Assembly: GCA_902634515.1 (NCBI GenBank)
Contig: CACPKH010000008.1
Location: forward strand, 1-47,262
DNA: 47,262 nt
DNA from: an uncultured Prochlorococcus sp.
GTDB lineage: Bacteria > Cyanobacteriota > Cyanobacteriia > PCC-6307 > Cyanobiaceae
Reading direction: 5' to 3'
The notes under the pieces were generated by a model. It ran no database searches and was not told where the DNA came from. It worked only from the letters and a program-made list of their open reading frames with translations. This document shows positions 1 through 8,797 of this stretch, in pieces (within the stretch, counting starts at the first letter, position 1; the number at the start of each line of letters is the position of its first letter). A program made the position numbers and the translations under genes.

Positions 1-1
1 A

Positions 2-265
2 ATCTTTGATTTTGAAACTGCTGAGGTTTGTTCAGGAAATAGAGTTAGACAAAGTATAAATTTACGCAGAGGTTTATCACAGGAAACAGCTAAGAAATTA
101 AGTAAATCTATTAGAGATGAAATTAAGAAAATAACAGTTTCGATTCAAGGCGAAAGTTTACGAGTTACTGGCAAGAGTAAAGATGAATTGCAGTTCGCAA
201 TTGAACTTCTTAGAAACAAGGAAGAAGAGTTTGGTGTTCCATTACAGTTTGAGAACTTTAGGTAG
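2..265 (+). CDS. yajQ: YajQ/DUF520 nucleotide-binding protein, C-terminal part (partial at left edge)
   Basis: The reading frame is open from the left edge to a TAG at 263-265, so only the last 87 residues are visible. The tail matches the YajQ (UPF0234/DUF520) family: an 'INLRRGLSQETAKKLSK' segment, then an 'ITVSIQGESLRVTGKSKDEL' strand-helix, ending in 'PLQFENFR', which corresponds to the family terminus 'PLQFxNFR'. YajQ proteins are small cytoplasmic proteins of two ferredoxin-like folds that bind nucleotides (cyclic di-GMP in some bacteria) or RNA; their role in cyanobacteria is not established. The start lies outside the window. A 68-residue gene follows after 19 bases on the same strand and may be cotranscribed. 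Confidence 0.88.
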   Translation: MFDFETAEVCSGNRVRQSINLRRGLSQETAKKLSKSIRDEIKKITVSIQGESLRVTGKSKDELQFAIELLRNKEEEFGVPLQFENFR

Positions 266-284
266 AAACTAATTCTAATTATCA

Positions 285-491
285 ATGAGTTCTCAAAGTA
301 AGAAAATAATAGATGACTTGGCTTCTAGGGTTATAGATAATTTTGGTAGTTCGAAGATTGAGGTTGAAAAGAAATGTTGGATGATTGTTCATGAACATCA
401 TCATGGGGTTATGCCGACTGAATATGACATTAGAGAGGTCGACGAAGAGCTTTACCTTGCTGTGCTAGAAAAAGTGAAGGCTAATACTTAG
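285..491 (+). CDS. Small conserved-type hypothetical protein (68 aa)
   Basis: This 68-residue ORF starts with ATG 19 bases after yajQ and is in the same orientation. I do not recognise a named family. It looks soluble and mostly helical, without a signal peptide or membrane segment. It is notable for a histidine cluster, 'VHEHHHGVMPTEYDIREVD', around residues 35-53, and one cysteine (Cys32) just before it. The codon use looks like the neighbours, and the compact spacing between yajQ and the prohibitin gene supports a real gene. The His cluster could bind a metal, but that is speculation. Confidence 0.6.
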   Translation: MSSQSKKIIDDLASRVIDNFGSSKIEVEKKCWMIVHEHHHGVMPTEYDIREVDEELYLAVLEKVKANT

Positions 492-579
492 CTCTATTTA
501 TATTGGAAATGCCAAATAAAGTTGAAAAAATGACCAAATGTTTCAGATAAAGATATCATCTAAATAGATCAATAAATTT

Positions 580-1386
580 ATGACTACTCCTATTCGAAAT
601 GTAACGCCTGGAGGCCCAGGAGCATCTACGACTCTAGCTCTTATCCTTTCTTTGACAGGCTTTTTACTCCTTTTCCAGGCTTTGTACATTATTCCAGCGG
701 GTAAAGTGGGTGTTGTAACTACCTTAGGGAAAGTTAGTGGTGGATCTAGATCCCCAGGCTTAAATATCAAGATTCCTTTTATTCAGAATGTTTCTTTTTT
801 TGATATTAGGACTCAGGTTCAAGATGAGAAGTTTAGCTCTCTTACTAAAGACCTACAGGTAATTGATGCTAATGCGACAATAAAATATGCTTTAAGAGCA
901 AGTGAAGCTGGAAGAGTTTTTAGAACTATCACATATAACGATAGGGAAGTTTATCCTAAAATTATTAAGCCATCTTTGCTCAAAGCTCTTAAATCAGTTT
1001 TTTCTCAATATGAATTAGTTACGATTGCTAGTCAATGGAGTGATATTTCTGAATTGGTTGAAAAGACTATTTCTGAAGAACTTAGTAAGTTTGATTATGT
1101 TGATGTGCAAGCACTTGATCTTACTAACTTAAAAATAGCAGATGAATATAAGGCTGCTATTGAACAAAAGCAGATTGCAGAACAACAATTGTTAAAGGCC
1201 CAAACAGAGGTCAAAATAGCTGAACAGGAAGCAAGGAGATACGAAACACTTACAAGAAGCTTGGATGACCAGGTTTTATATAAATTGTTCCTTGATAAAT
1301 GGGATGGCAAAACTCAAGTTGTACCATCTTTGCCTGGCAATTCAGGAGGTAATACTCCAGTAATTGTTGGAGGGAGGAGGAATTAA
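580..1386 (+). CDS. SPFH/band 7 (prohibitin-type) membrane protein
   Basis: The 268-residue protein has a short N-terminal tail, one hydrophobic membrane anchor at about residues 17-38, then an SPFH/prohibitin domain ('IIPAGKVGVVTTLGKV', 'PGLNIKIPFIQNV', 'VQALDLTNLKIADEYKAAI'). After this comes an Ala/Glu/Gln-rich coiled coil (about 195-225) ending in a 'VPSLPGNSGG' tail. Prohibitins form large ring or scaffold oligomers in membranes and modulate FtsH-type proteases; in cyanobacteria they sit in thylakoid or plasma membrane. The ATG at 580 places the membrane helix near the N-terminus, as expected. It converges with hemL, with 20 bases between the stops. The exact paralogue (PHB1, Phb2, etc.) cannot be decided here. 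Confidence 0.9.
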   Translation: MTTPIRNVTPGGPGASTTLALILSLTGFLLLFQALYIIPAGKVGVVTTLGKVSGGSRSPGLNIKIPFIQNVSFFDIRTQVQDEKFSSLTKDLQVIDANATIKYALRASEAGRVFRTITYNDREVYPKIIKPSLLKALKSVFSQYELVTIASQWSDISELVEKTISEELSKFDYVDVQALDLTNLKIADEYKAAIEQKQIAEQQLLKAQTEVKIAEQEARRYETLTRSLDDQVLYKLFLDKWDGKTQVVPSLPGNSGGNTPVIVGGRRN

Positions 1387-1406
1387 TTTTTTTAGTTAAT
1401 AATTAA

Positions 1407-2705
1407 TTAATTGATCTCAGAGAAACTTGCTTTAAAAGCTTTAATTGTAGTTTCGATATCATCATCGGAATGAGCCAAGGAAGTAAATCCTGCTTCAAAT
1501 GCACTTGGTGCTAAGTAGATTCCCTTTTCTAGCATTGCTCTATGCAGCTTGCTGAAAAGATCTGAATTAGTTTGCTTTGCTTCTTGGAAGTTCCTTACTG
1601 GGCCTTCGCACAAATAAAAGCCGAACATGCCTCCAATGCAGCTTGCTGTAATCGGCAGCCCTGCTTGTTTAGCAGCTTCGCAGATTCCATTGATAAGCTT
1701 TTGAGAGAGGTTTTCAAGTCTTTCATAGCTTCCTTCTTGCTTAAGGAGTTCTAATGTTTTTATGCCGGCTGTCATCGCAAGAGGGTTGCCACTTAATGTT
1801 CCTGCTTGGTACATAGGCCCTGCTGGAGCCACCATTGCCATAATTTCTTTTCTGCCTCCATAGGCTCCAACTGGGAGCCCTCCTCCAATCACTTTGCCCA
1901 TAGTTGTAAGGTCAGGTGTTACGCCAAATCGATCTTGAGCACCCCCATAGCTGATTCTGAAGCCAGTCATAACCTCATCGAAGACTAGTAAGGCCCCGTT
2001 CTCTTTAGTAAGTTCGCGAAGTCCTTCTAGAAAGCCTGGCTCAGGAGGTATGAAGCCTGCATTGCCAACTACAGGCTCAAGAATTACTCCAGAGATAGCA
2101 TCAGGATTTTCAGCAAAAAGCTCTTTTACAGCTTCAAGGTCGTTATATGGAGCGGTAAGAGTATTTGCAGTTGTACTCCTAGGGACCCCAGGGGAGTCAG
2201 GCAATCCAAGAGTTGCGACACCCGAGCCTGCTTTAACCAAGAACATATCTGCATGTCCGTGGTAACAGCCTTCAAATTTGATAACTTTATCTCTTCCTGT
2301 AAAAGCTCGAATTAGCCTCAGAACAGCCATGCAAGCTTCTGTGCCGCTATTAACAAAGCGAACCATCTCTACGCTTGGTACAGCCTCTATAACCATTTCT
2401 GCAAGTTTGTTCTCTAGCTCGCATGGAGCTCCAAAACTCGTTCCTTTTTCAAGAGCTTCTTGAAGGGCTGCAATAACTTCTGGATGAGAATGACCGCAAA
2501 TAGCAGGACCCCAGCTTCCGACAAAGTCAATGAAGCGATTGCCATCTACATCCCATGCATAAGGACCTTTTACTCGATCAAAAACGATTGGATCGCCTTG
2601 AACTGATTTAAAAGCTCTTACCGGTGAACTCACTCCACCAGGCATAAGCTTTTGAGCAGCATTAAATACTGCTTGTGAATGATTTGTGTTTATCGTGTTT
2701 GTCAC
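1407..2705 (-). CDS. hemL: Glutamate-1-semialdehyde 2,1-aminomutase
   Basis: HemL converts glutamate-1-semialdehyde to 5-aminolevulinate with a PLP/PMP cofactor, the last step of the C5 route feeding heme, chlorophyll and cobalamin. The 432-residue length is normal. Visible signatures include '[15 protein letters not shown]' at the N-terminus, '[19 protein letters not shown]', '[20 protein letters not shown]', 'VIFEPVVGN'-like text (here '[12 protein letters not shown]'), '[12 protein letters not shown]' and the PLP lysine region '[18 protein letters not shown]'. The start codon is GTG. Together with hemC and hemH in this window it covers three tetrapyrrole steps, though the genes are not adjacent. 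The gene stands alone, with 299 bp upstream. Confidence 0.97.
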   Translation of the reverse strand: MTNTINTNHSQAVFNAAQKLMPGGVSSPVRAFKSVQGDPIVFDRVKGPYAWDVDGNRFIDFVGSWGPAICGHSHPEVIAALQEALEKGTSFGAPCELENKLAEMVIEAVPSVEMVRFVNSGTEACMAVLRLIRAFTGRDKVIKFEGCYHGHADMFLVKAGSGVATLGLPDSPGVPRSTTANTLTAPYNDLEAVKELFAENPDAISGVILEPVVGNAGFIPPEPGFLEGLRELTKENGALLVFDEVMTGFRISYGGAQDRFGVTPDLTTMGKVIGGGLPVGAYGGRKEIMAMVAPAGPMYQAGTLSGNPLAMTAGIKTLELLKQEGSYERLENLSQKLINGICEAAKQAGLPITASCIGGMFGFYLCEGPVRNFQEAKQTNSDLFSKLHRAMLEKGIYLAPSAFEAGFTSLAHSDDDIETTIKAFKASFSEIN

Positions 2706-3004
2706 GGCATCTAAGCAGATTTGCTGCTAGGACAGTTCGCCATAATGGCTCAAAACAGACCGATTCGTCTCATATTGCTTTGTTTGTTCTATACCTATTA
2801 GTAAAATTTGTCTAATTTGCAAAAAAAATACCAGGCAATTTTCTTGCAAGAATCCTTGTAAATACTTGCTTTTCAGAGTAATGACTCAAAGTAACAATGC
2901 TCTCCAAAACGTTAAGTTGGATTTATCAAATAGTGTGATGATTTGAAAATAGTTCATCTTAATAATCAGAAGTTCGAGTCTTTGTATGAATTTGGATAAA
3001 TTTT
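2706..3004. other. Intergenic region upstream of hemL, with candidate hemL promoter
   Basis: This gap of 299 bases separates hemL from the end of xthA, both on the minus strand, so it must hold the hemL control region. On the minus strand a TATAGA element (2788-2793) lies 16 bases downstream of TTAGAC (2810-2815), a plausible but weak sigma-70-type promoter. Reading frames in the gap are under about 22 codons and have no supporting context. I see no tRNA, no strong terminator and no repeat beyond a five-base stem (AGCAG/CTGCT) near 2713. Confidence 0.3.
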
Positions 3005-3838
3005 CTAAAGATAGAAATCCTGATCTTCCAAGCTTTCCTCTAAAGGCCAATTTATCTCTACTAAGACAGGTGCATGATCACTTGGTTGAATATTGCCTCT
3101 AAATTGCTTGTATATTGTTGATCCTGTTGCACAGCCTAGAAGATCACTAGAAAGGTATATATGATCTATTCTCCAGCCTTTATCTCTTTCCCACCCTCCA
3201 CTGCGATAATCCCACCAACTCCAATGGTCATGACCTTGCTCGAAGACTCTAAAAATATCAACTAGCCTATCTGACAAAAGACTTTGCAGTAATTCTCTTT
3301 CTTCTAAGCTTGCCATAATTCCGCCAGAAAGTTTCTTTGGATTATGAATATCCTTATCTTCTAACGCTATATTAAAGTCTCCAACAAGGCATAAAGGCTC
3401 ATTCCTTTTGGACAGTGAATGTAAATACGCTTTTAAGCAATTAAGCCACTTGATTTTATAATTATATTTTTCTGAGTTAATAGAAGAACCATTAGGAACA
3501 TATACATTTACTATTCTAATGCCATCTAATAGTGCGCTGATAACCCTTTTTTGTTGATCTAATTGCTTGATATTAAGATAATCTGGAATTTCTTCCCCAA
3601 AACCTAGTCTTACATCTTCTAATTTACTCCGACTAATTAATGCAACTCCATTGTAAGACTTTTGGCCATAGAAATTGACCTGATAACCCTTTTTCTCTAA
3701 TGCTTCAACAGGAAACAAGCTGTCTTCAACTTTTGTTTCTTGAAGGCAAAGTAGGTCTGGATTTAATTCATCAATTAGTCTTTCAATTTGCTTTATTCTT
3801 ATTCGAACTGAATTTACGTTCCAAGTTGCTATTAACAC
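3005..3838 (-). CDS. xthA: Exodeoxyribonuclease III (AP endonuclease, ExoIII/APE1 family)
   Basis: This Mg-dependent endonuclease/exonuclease/phosphatase-fold enzyme cuts DNA at abasic sites in base-excision repair. The 277 residues start 'MLIATWNVNSVRIRIKQ' (GTG start), with the catalytic Glu in 'LLCLQETKVED', the active-site Tyr region 'VNVYVPNGSSINSEKYNYK', 'LVGDFNIALEDKDIHNPKK' (the D-x-N motif), 'WSWWDYRSGGWERDKGWRIDHIYLS' split across the two conserved blocks, and the terminal catalytic 'PSDHAPVLVE'. All catalytic motifs are present. The gene is divergent from the small unknown gene at 3906, with about 67 bases between the starts. Confidence 0.95.
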   Translation of the reverse strand: MLIATWNVNSVRIRIKQIERLIDELNPDLLCLQETKVEDSLFPVEALEKKGYQVNFYGQKSYNGVALISRSKLEDVRLGFGEEIPDYLNIKQLDQQKRVISALLDGIRIVNVYVPNGSSINSEKYNYKIKWLNCLKAYLHSLSKRNEPLCLVGDFNIALEDKDIHNPKKLSGGIMASLEERELLQSLLSDRLVDIFRVFEQGHDHWSWWDYRSGGWERDKGWRIDHIYLSSDLLGCATGSTIYKQFRGNIQPSDHAPVLVEINWPLEESLEDQDFYL

Positions 3839-3905
3839 GATCTAAGAATTCTTTTGCAGTTTTACCAAATTATATTGGTATGATTTAGAAGGAATTGTCT
3901 TTTTG

Positions 3906-4229
3906 ATGAAGAATCAGCAACAGAAATTCTTAAAATATTTTTCCGCTCTTGTTTTTAGTTCATTATTATTTGCTGGGGCAGAAGAAATGCTCTTACATGG
4001 AGGAAACTTTTATATATCTGAATTGGCGCCAGATAAACAATACAAAGATCTCTACTCTGGATTTGAAGAATCTGAGGAGAATCCACTATTTAATTCAAAC
4101 CCTATGGAGATTCTTGATATTTGGAGGAGAACAACTGCTATGGAAGACGCTACTGCACCATCAGATGCTCTAGATGAAGCAATTAAGGCCTTTGAAGGGA
4201 AAGAGTTAGTAAATTACTCAGATGATTAA
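3906..4229 (+). CDS. Hypothetical protein with N-terminal hydrophobic segment
   Basis: The 107-residue protein starts at ATG 3906; a TTG three bases earlier would add one residue. I recognise no named family. Residues 10-24 are hydrophobic ('YFSALVFSSLLFAGAEE') and could be an uncleaved anchor or a signal peptide with an A-x-A-like end. The remainder is acidic, with 'NPMEILDIWRRTTAMEDATAP' (a conserved-looking block with Trp-Arg-Arg) followed by an amphipathic helix. It probably is a lineage-specific picocyanobacterial gene. It lies between xthA (divergent) and an unknown gene 60 bases downstream. Confidence 0.6.
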   Translation: MKNQQQKFLKYFSALVFSSLLFAGAEEMLLHGGNFYISELAPDKQYKDLYSGFEESEENPLFNSNPMEILDIWRRTTAMEDATAPSDALDEAIKAFEGKELVNYSDD

Positions 4230-4289
4230 CAAACATTCTTTTCTTCTTTGGCTAAATTTTGGATTCGTGTTAAATAACGATTCTTTTTA

Positions 4290-4934
4290 ATGAGAGACCA
4301 TCCAATCCCTCCAGTTACAGAAGCACTGCAATATCGAGCTATTGGCCTGGTTAGAGGTATTTATAGGCCAGCAGGCCCTGAAGTTTTTAGTAGAGGCTTT
4401 TTGAGAATTGATCAAGAAGAAGGTATGGATATTGAAGCCGTTGTTCTTGGCAAAGTTATTTCATTGATGAAACGTCATTTATCCCTTGATGATTCTCATT
4501 TGTGGGTTGTATACCCTAGAAGTAGAGACTCTGAGCATCTTCATTTACAAATTAGCGGTGTCTGGGAGCCAAGTATTTTAAATAATCCTAGTAAAAGCAA
4601 AAAAACTTCAAATCACAATGAAAAATTAAATCAATTGGATCAAGGCGATAATTATTTTTCTATTAGAGGAGAATTAATATATACTAAGCCAGAAGAAGAA
4701 GATTTAGTTATCAAGATTAGGCAAGAATTAAGGCCAGGGAGAAAGAAACCTTTGCCATTTAAATTGAAACTAAGAGGAAATATACCTTTTGATTTCTTAA
4801 GACACTTTGTAAGTTTAGAAGTAATAAGATTAGGTCAGGAGCTTCATGTGAAGGAATATAATATTATATCTCCTATGAAGAATAGAAATCTAATTAAAAG
4901 TAATCCTAGAAACTCTTTGAAAGATAAGAATTAA
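4290..4934 (+). CDS. Conserved-type hypothetical protein, soluble (214 aa)
   Basis: I do not recognise a characterised family. The N-terminal 110 residues look conserved-type and folded: 'EALQYRAIGLVRGIYRPAG', 'FSRGFLRIDQEEGMDIEAVV' and 'LWVVYPRSRDSEHLHLQISG'. A low-complexity linker (Asn/Ser/Lys, about 100-125) joins a second part, 'YFSIRGELIYTKPEEEDLVI', that looks like a beta-rich domain with a basic segment 'RPGRKKPLPFKLKLRGNIPF'. No membrane segment or signal is seen. The architecture of two beta segments with a basic C-terminal half suggests an OB-like or nucleic-acid-binding protein, but this is weak inference. It precedes larC by 55 bases on the same strand. Confidence 0.65.
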   Translation: MRDHPIPPVTEALQYRAIGLVRGIYRPAGPEVFSRGFLRIDQEEGMDIEAVVLGKVISLMKRHLSLDDSHLWVVYPRSRDSEHLHLQISGVWEPSILNNPSKSKKTSNHNEKLNQLDQGDNYFSIRGELIYTKPEEEDLVIKIRQELRPGRKKPLPFKLKLRGNIPFDFLRHFVSLEVIRLGQELHVKEYNIISPMKNRNLIKSNPRNSLKDKN

Positions 4935-4989
4935 TCTCTATGAGAACTTACATATTTAAGTAAATTACTTAACTTCTTTTTTTATAGAA

Positions 4990-6222
4990 ATGGATAATCT
5001 TTTTATTGATTGCTCTTCTGGTGTCTCTGGAGATATGCTTTTGGCGGCCTTGCTAGACATTGGAGTTCCTCTTAAGATTGTTAAAGAGGCTTTGGATCAG
5101 TCAGGAATATCTAATAAGTGCTTAATTAGTATTAAAGATTCTGAGAGTAATGGCTTTAGAGGTAAAAGATTTTTAGCAAAATCATTAGGCAATGATTCAA
5201 TAAAACCATCTTGGATAGGCATTAAACAATTAATAACTGAATCTAATTTAAAAGAAGAAGTGAAAACTAATGCTCTAAATGTATTTAACATTCTTGCTAA
5301 TGCTGAAGCCTCAGTTCATGGAACTAATATTGAAGATGTTCATTTTCATGAAATAGGTTCAATTGATACTATTGTTGATATTATTGGTGTTTGTTCAGCT
5401 TTAGAATATTTAAAGCCAAATAATATTTTTTCCACATACCCTCCTTCTGGCTCTGGAAGTGTCAAAACTGCTCATGGTGAATTACAGGTCCCAGTTCCTG
5501 TTGTATTAGAGTTAGCAAAAGATCATCAAATAAGTTTATCTGGAACAACAGATAGCAATGTCGGTGAACTAACTACGCCTTCAGGCCTTGCTTTGATAAT
5601 TGTATTTTCAGATTATTTTTTTCAGCCAGAATCTTTCCTTATTAAATCAATTGGCGTTGGCCTTGGTTCGCGTTCATTAAATAAGCCAAATTTCTTAAGA
5701 GTATGTTTGCTCGAAGATAATAAGAAGTTGATTTTGGATAAAAGCTCAAAAGGAATTATTAGATCTAGTGTGATATCTCAAGAAGCATGGATTGATGACT
5801 CTTCTGCTGAGGATTTGGCTTTTTTAATGGATCAATTGCGAAATAATGGAGCCATTGAAGTCGTTTCTGAGCCTATACAAATGAAAAAAGGACGAAATGG
5901 AACGTCTATAAAAGCTCTTGTTTTACCAGAAATTGCAGATAAACTGAGATTTGTTTGGTTGTCTAATGGTTCAACAATTGGCATTAGAGAGCGTGTGGAA
6001 GAAAGATGGATTTTAGAGAGAAGAAGAGGGACTTGTGAAACTTCATTCGGGAAGGTTCTGGCAAAGCAAGTTAAAAGACCTGATGGTAGGTATACATTAA
6101 AACCAGAATTTGAAGATGTCTCTCGATTAAGTACTGAAACAGGCCTTTCTGTAGAACAGATTAGAAATGAGATTTCAAGTAAATCCAATACATTTACTTC
6201 CGATGAGGATTGGAGATGTTAA
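4990..6222 (+). CDS. larC: Nickel pincer cofactor biosynthesis protein LarC
   Basis: LarC inserts nickel into the pyridinium bis-thiocarboxylate precursor in a CTP-dependent reaction, making the nickel-pincer nucleotide of lactate racemase and related enzymes. The 410 residues cover the whole family length in one frame: N-terminal 'FIDCSSGVSGDMLLAALLD', 'VHGTNIEDVHFHEIGSIDT' with the metal-like His/Glu block, 'GELTTPSGLALI', and the C-terminal 'ERWILERRRGTCETSFGKV' and 'PEFEDVSRLSTETGLSV'. In Lactobacillus the gene is split by a programmed frameshift; here it is continuous. Its end overlaps the start of the next gene (ATG at 6216, stop at 6220-6222). LarB and LarE are not in the window. Confidence 0.88.
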   Translation: MDNLFIDCSSGVSGDMLLAALLDIGVPLKIVKEALDQSGISNKCLISIKDSESNGFRGKRFLAKSLGNDSIKPSWIGIKQLITESNLKEEVKTNALNVFNILANAEASVHGTNIEDVHFHEIGSIDTIVDIIGVCSALEYLKPNNIFSTYPPSGSGSVKTAHGELQVPVPVVLELAKDHQISLSGTTDSNVGELTTPSGLALIIVFSDYFFQPESFLIKSIGVGLGSRSLNKPNFLRVCLLEDNKKLILDKSSKGIIRSSVISQEAWIDDSSAEDLAFLMDQLRNNGAIEVVSEPIQMKKGRNGTSIKALVLPEIADKLRFVWLSNGSTIGIRERVEERWILERRRGTCETSFGKVLAKQVKRPDGRYTLKPEFEDVSRLSTETGLSVEQIRNEISSKSNTFTSDEDWRC

Positions 6223-7202
6223 GTAAGTATCTTTATAATATGTTTGAAGCAGTTACAAAATTTTTAAGAAGACTAAATATACCAGGAGGATTGAAACTTT
6301 GGGTTACTCTTTTCTGCATTATTTTCCTTGGCAATTCTATTTTTAATAACTATGGAAAGATATCAGAACAAACAATAGATATTGGAACTTTTTTCATCCT
6401 ATTTGCCGGTTTACTTGTTAGTTTACTAAGTCTAGTAGTTAATGCGATTGCATGGAAAAGTATTATTCAATGGTTAGGCTATAAAAATGAAAATCTTGAT
6501 TTAATTATTTTATTCTTAACATCAAATCTTTTGAAATATTTACCTGGTGGTGTTTGGCATTTTGTTGAAAGAATCCGTCTACTAAAAAAGAATGTCGATC
6601 CAGAGAAGGCTTTTATTTCTGTATTAATTGAACCTTTCTTTATGATTGTTGGTGCTTTATTCTGGGTAGCTTTAGGGCGTTTTCACGTATGGATTAGCAT
6701 AGCTTGCTTGCTTCCATTTCTTGCTTTCATGCGCGGAGGGAGAAAGAGTTTAATTATACAATTAAATAGAATTAAGTTTTCCCTTATACAGAGAACTAAG
6801 AATAAAGGCCTTTTAGAAGACTATGAAATGAATATAAATAGTTTTAGTCATGAATATCCATTCTTTCCATTATCAATGGAAATCTTTTTTATTGCATTAA
6901 GGTTTGGAGCTTTTTGGCTTTGCTTGAGTGCTTTCTCTTTGGAGAATATTTTTGATATTTTTTATTGGTGTGGTCTTTTCTCGGTCGCATGGATTATAGG
7001 CCTAGTTGTTCCTTCAGCCCCTGGCGGTGTAGGTATATTTGAGGCTTTCTTATTACTTATTATTGGGTCTGAAGTCTCAGAGTCAGGATTGATCTCAGCA
7101 TTACTTTTTTATAGATTTATAGTAAGTGCAGCTGATTTGATAGCTGCATTATTGGCACAATACTTTAAAAGTAATTCAGGACTCTCTTTGAATTCGGATT
7201 GA
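6216..7202 (+). CDS. UPF0104 / LPG-synthase-TM-like integral membrane protein
   Basis: This polytopic membrane protein of about 328 residues has some eight hydrophobic segments. The family hallmark is near the C-terminus, 'VPSAPGGVGIFEAFLLLII', matching the 'P-G-G-x-G-x-x-E' motif of the UPF0104/AglD/MprF-flippase-like group. 'SNLLKYLPGGVWHFVERI' gives the second conserved block. Members are lipid flippases or of unknown function. The ATG at 6216 overlaps the larC stop by seven bases; a TTG at 6210 and an ATG at 6240 are alternatives. The overlap implies translational coupling with larC, although no functional link is obvious. Confidence 0.8.
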   Translation: MLSKYLYNMFEAVTKFLRRLNIPGGLKLWVTLFCIIFLGNSIFNNYGKISEQTIDIGTFFILFAGLLVSLLSLVVNAIAWKSIIQWLGYKNENLDLIILFLTSNLLKYLPGGVWHFVERIRLLKKNVDPEKAFISVLIEPFFMIVGALFWVALGRFHVWISIACLLPFLAFMRGGRKSLIIQLNRIKFSLIQRTKNKGLLEDYEMNINSFSHEYPFFPLSMEIFFIALRFGAFWLCLSAFSLENIFDIFYWCGLFSVAWIIGLVVPSAPGGVGIFEAFLLLIIGSEVSESGLISALLFYRFIVSAADLIAALLAQYFKSNSGLSLNSD

Positions 7203-7216
7203 TCATTTGATATTAC

Positions 7217-8773
7217 TTATTTATTATCAAGACTTGGAATTAATGCTATTGAGGCGATTAAACCCAATAGAATAACTACAATTGAAGGTATAATTGCTCT
7301 GCCAATATTACCATCTCCTGCGTATTGAAATATTCTGACAGATAGAGTTTCGAAGTTATCAGGCCTTATAGTAAATGTCAATGGTAATTCTTTGATTGTA
7401 TCTACAAAAACTAATAAGAATACAACGACTATTGGCCCTTTAAGTAAAGGTAAATGTATCTTTTGAAATATACCTTGCCATCGATAACTAAGGTTAGATG
7501 CTGCCTCATCAATATTGGGATTAATTCTCTCAAAAGCTGAATCAATTCCACCCTTGCCAACAGCAAGAAATCTTGTTGAATAACCCCATATCAGTAATAC
7601 TAAGTATGGAATATTTGAATAACCACGAAGAGACATTAAACCAAGAGCTAAAACTGTCCCAGGTATGGCATAGCCAATTCCAGAAATAAAACTAATGCTT
7701 TTGATCCAATTATTGGGTTTCCATCTTGTGGCTAGAGCTAATAAAATAGCAATTAAAATTACCAATATGGCTGTAATTATTCCAAGAATTATGCTCCTTC
7801 CAGTTATCTCAAAGATATCTTCTTCAAGACCTTGTTTGATTTGATCTGCATTAAGCAAAGTCCAAAGGAGAGGGATCCCAAGTGTAAATAATGGGGGTAA
7901 AAGAGTAATTATTTGACTTGCGAATGCTCTTGCTCCTTTTAATTCCCATTTAGGAGCTTGACCACCTGCTACTCCTTCTGTCCATGTACGACTTCTTTCT
8001 CTTAGATTTTTTTCATAAAAGACAAGTACTAATACAATTGCTAAAGCTATGAGCGCTAGAGCAATTGCTCCTGAAGGGTTGCCAGCCAAATTCCAGTTTT
8101 CATAAATGCCGTAGGAAATACTTTGGATATTTAGTAACTTGACTGCACCAAGTTCATTGATAACTTCCATTTCCATTAGGGTTACTCCTGCTCCTATTGC
8201 AGGGGCAGCAATAGGAAGTGCAATCCTTAAGAAACTCCTCCAGGGATCTATGCCAAGACTCCTACAAGCTTCTAACTGAATTTTTCCACATTTCTCAAAG
8301 CTTTCTGTACTTAATAGGAATACATATGGATATGTGGTAAATGACATTATTAAAATTCCCCAATAAATCCCTTCTATGCTGTAAATACCGTAGATGCTTC
8401 CAATATCTCTTAATGTTGCTGAAAGAAGGTATGCAGGAGTCGCTAAAGGCAATAATTGAGCAAGCCTTAACCACTTTCTTCCTTTAAACCTACAATTAGC
8501 CAATAACCATCCATTAATTGTTCCAAGACTGCCACCAATTAATGAAGTAAATATAACTAGAGTTAAAGTACCTTTAATTTGTTTAAAACCATCTATTCCT
8601 AGATTCGCAGAACCTTTTATTAATCCATTAAGGCCTTCAAATGTAATTGCCAGAATTGGTAATATTACAAATATTGATGCTAATAATCCAGTCAACAATA
8701 ATATCAATTTCCCTTCAAAAATTTTTTGCCTGTCATTGACTATTCTTAGTCGCTCTAATGGTATTTTCTTCAT
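7217..8773 (-). CDS. futB: ABC-type iron(III) transporter, two-domain permease
   Basis: The 518-residue inner-membrane protein has about 12 hydrophobic helices and two fused binding-protein-dependent permease domains. Each has an EAA-type loop: 'EACRSLGIDPWRSFLRIALP' in the first half and 'EAASNLSYRWQGIFQKIHLP' in the second. This duplicated layout is typical of the Fe3+ importers FutB/SfuB/FbpB. The periplasmic iron-binding protein (FutA) and the ATPase (FutC) are not in the window, as is usual for scattered fut genes. It follows cobW by 24 bases, so the iron permease and a metal-chaperone-type GTPase are probably cotranscribed. A thiamine or other substrate cannot be excluded from sequence alone. 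Confidence 0.85.
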   Translation of the reverse strand: MKKIPLERLRIVNDRQKIFEGKLILLLTGLLASIFVILPILAITFEGLNGLIKGSANLGIDGFKQIKGTLTLVIFTSLIGGSLGTINGWLLANCRFKGRKWLRLAQLLPLATPAYLLSATLRDIGSIYGIYSIEGIYWGILIMSFTTYPYVFLLSTESFEKCGKIQLEACRSLGIDPWRSFLRIALPIAAPAIGAGVTLMEMEVINELGAVKLLNIQSISYGIYENWNLAGNPSGAIALALIALAIVLVLVFYEKNLRERSRTWTEGVAGGQAPKWELKGARAFASQIITLLPPLFTLGIPLLWTLLNADQIKQGLEEDIFEITGRSIILGIITAILVILIAILLALATRWKPNNWIKSISFISGIGYAIPGTVLALGLMSLRGYSNIPYLVLLIWGYSTRFLAVGKGGIDSAFERINPNIDEAASNLSYRWQGIFQKIHLPLLKGPIVVVFLLVFVDTIKELPLTFTIRPDNFETLSVRIFQYAGDGNIGRAIIPSIVVILLGLIASIALIPSLDNK

Positions 8774-8797
8774 ATATTTTTGATTAAAGCCATAAAC

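Noticed and set aside
1572-2463. Several open frames of 60-70 codons on the plus strand across hemL.
   Set aside because: They are antisense shadows of a strongly conserved gene without their own start signals or homology.
2960-2990. A TpsiC-arm-like motif (GTTCGAGTC) suggesting a tRNA.
   Set aside because: No acceptor stem, anticodon arm or D arm can be laid out around it on either strand.
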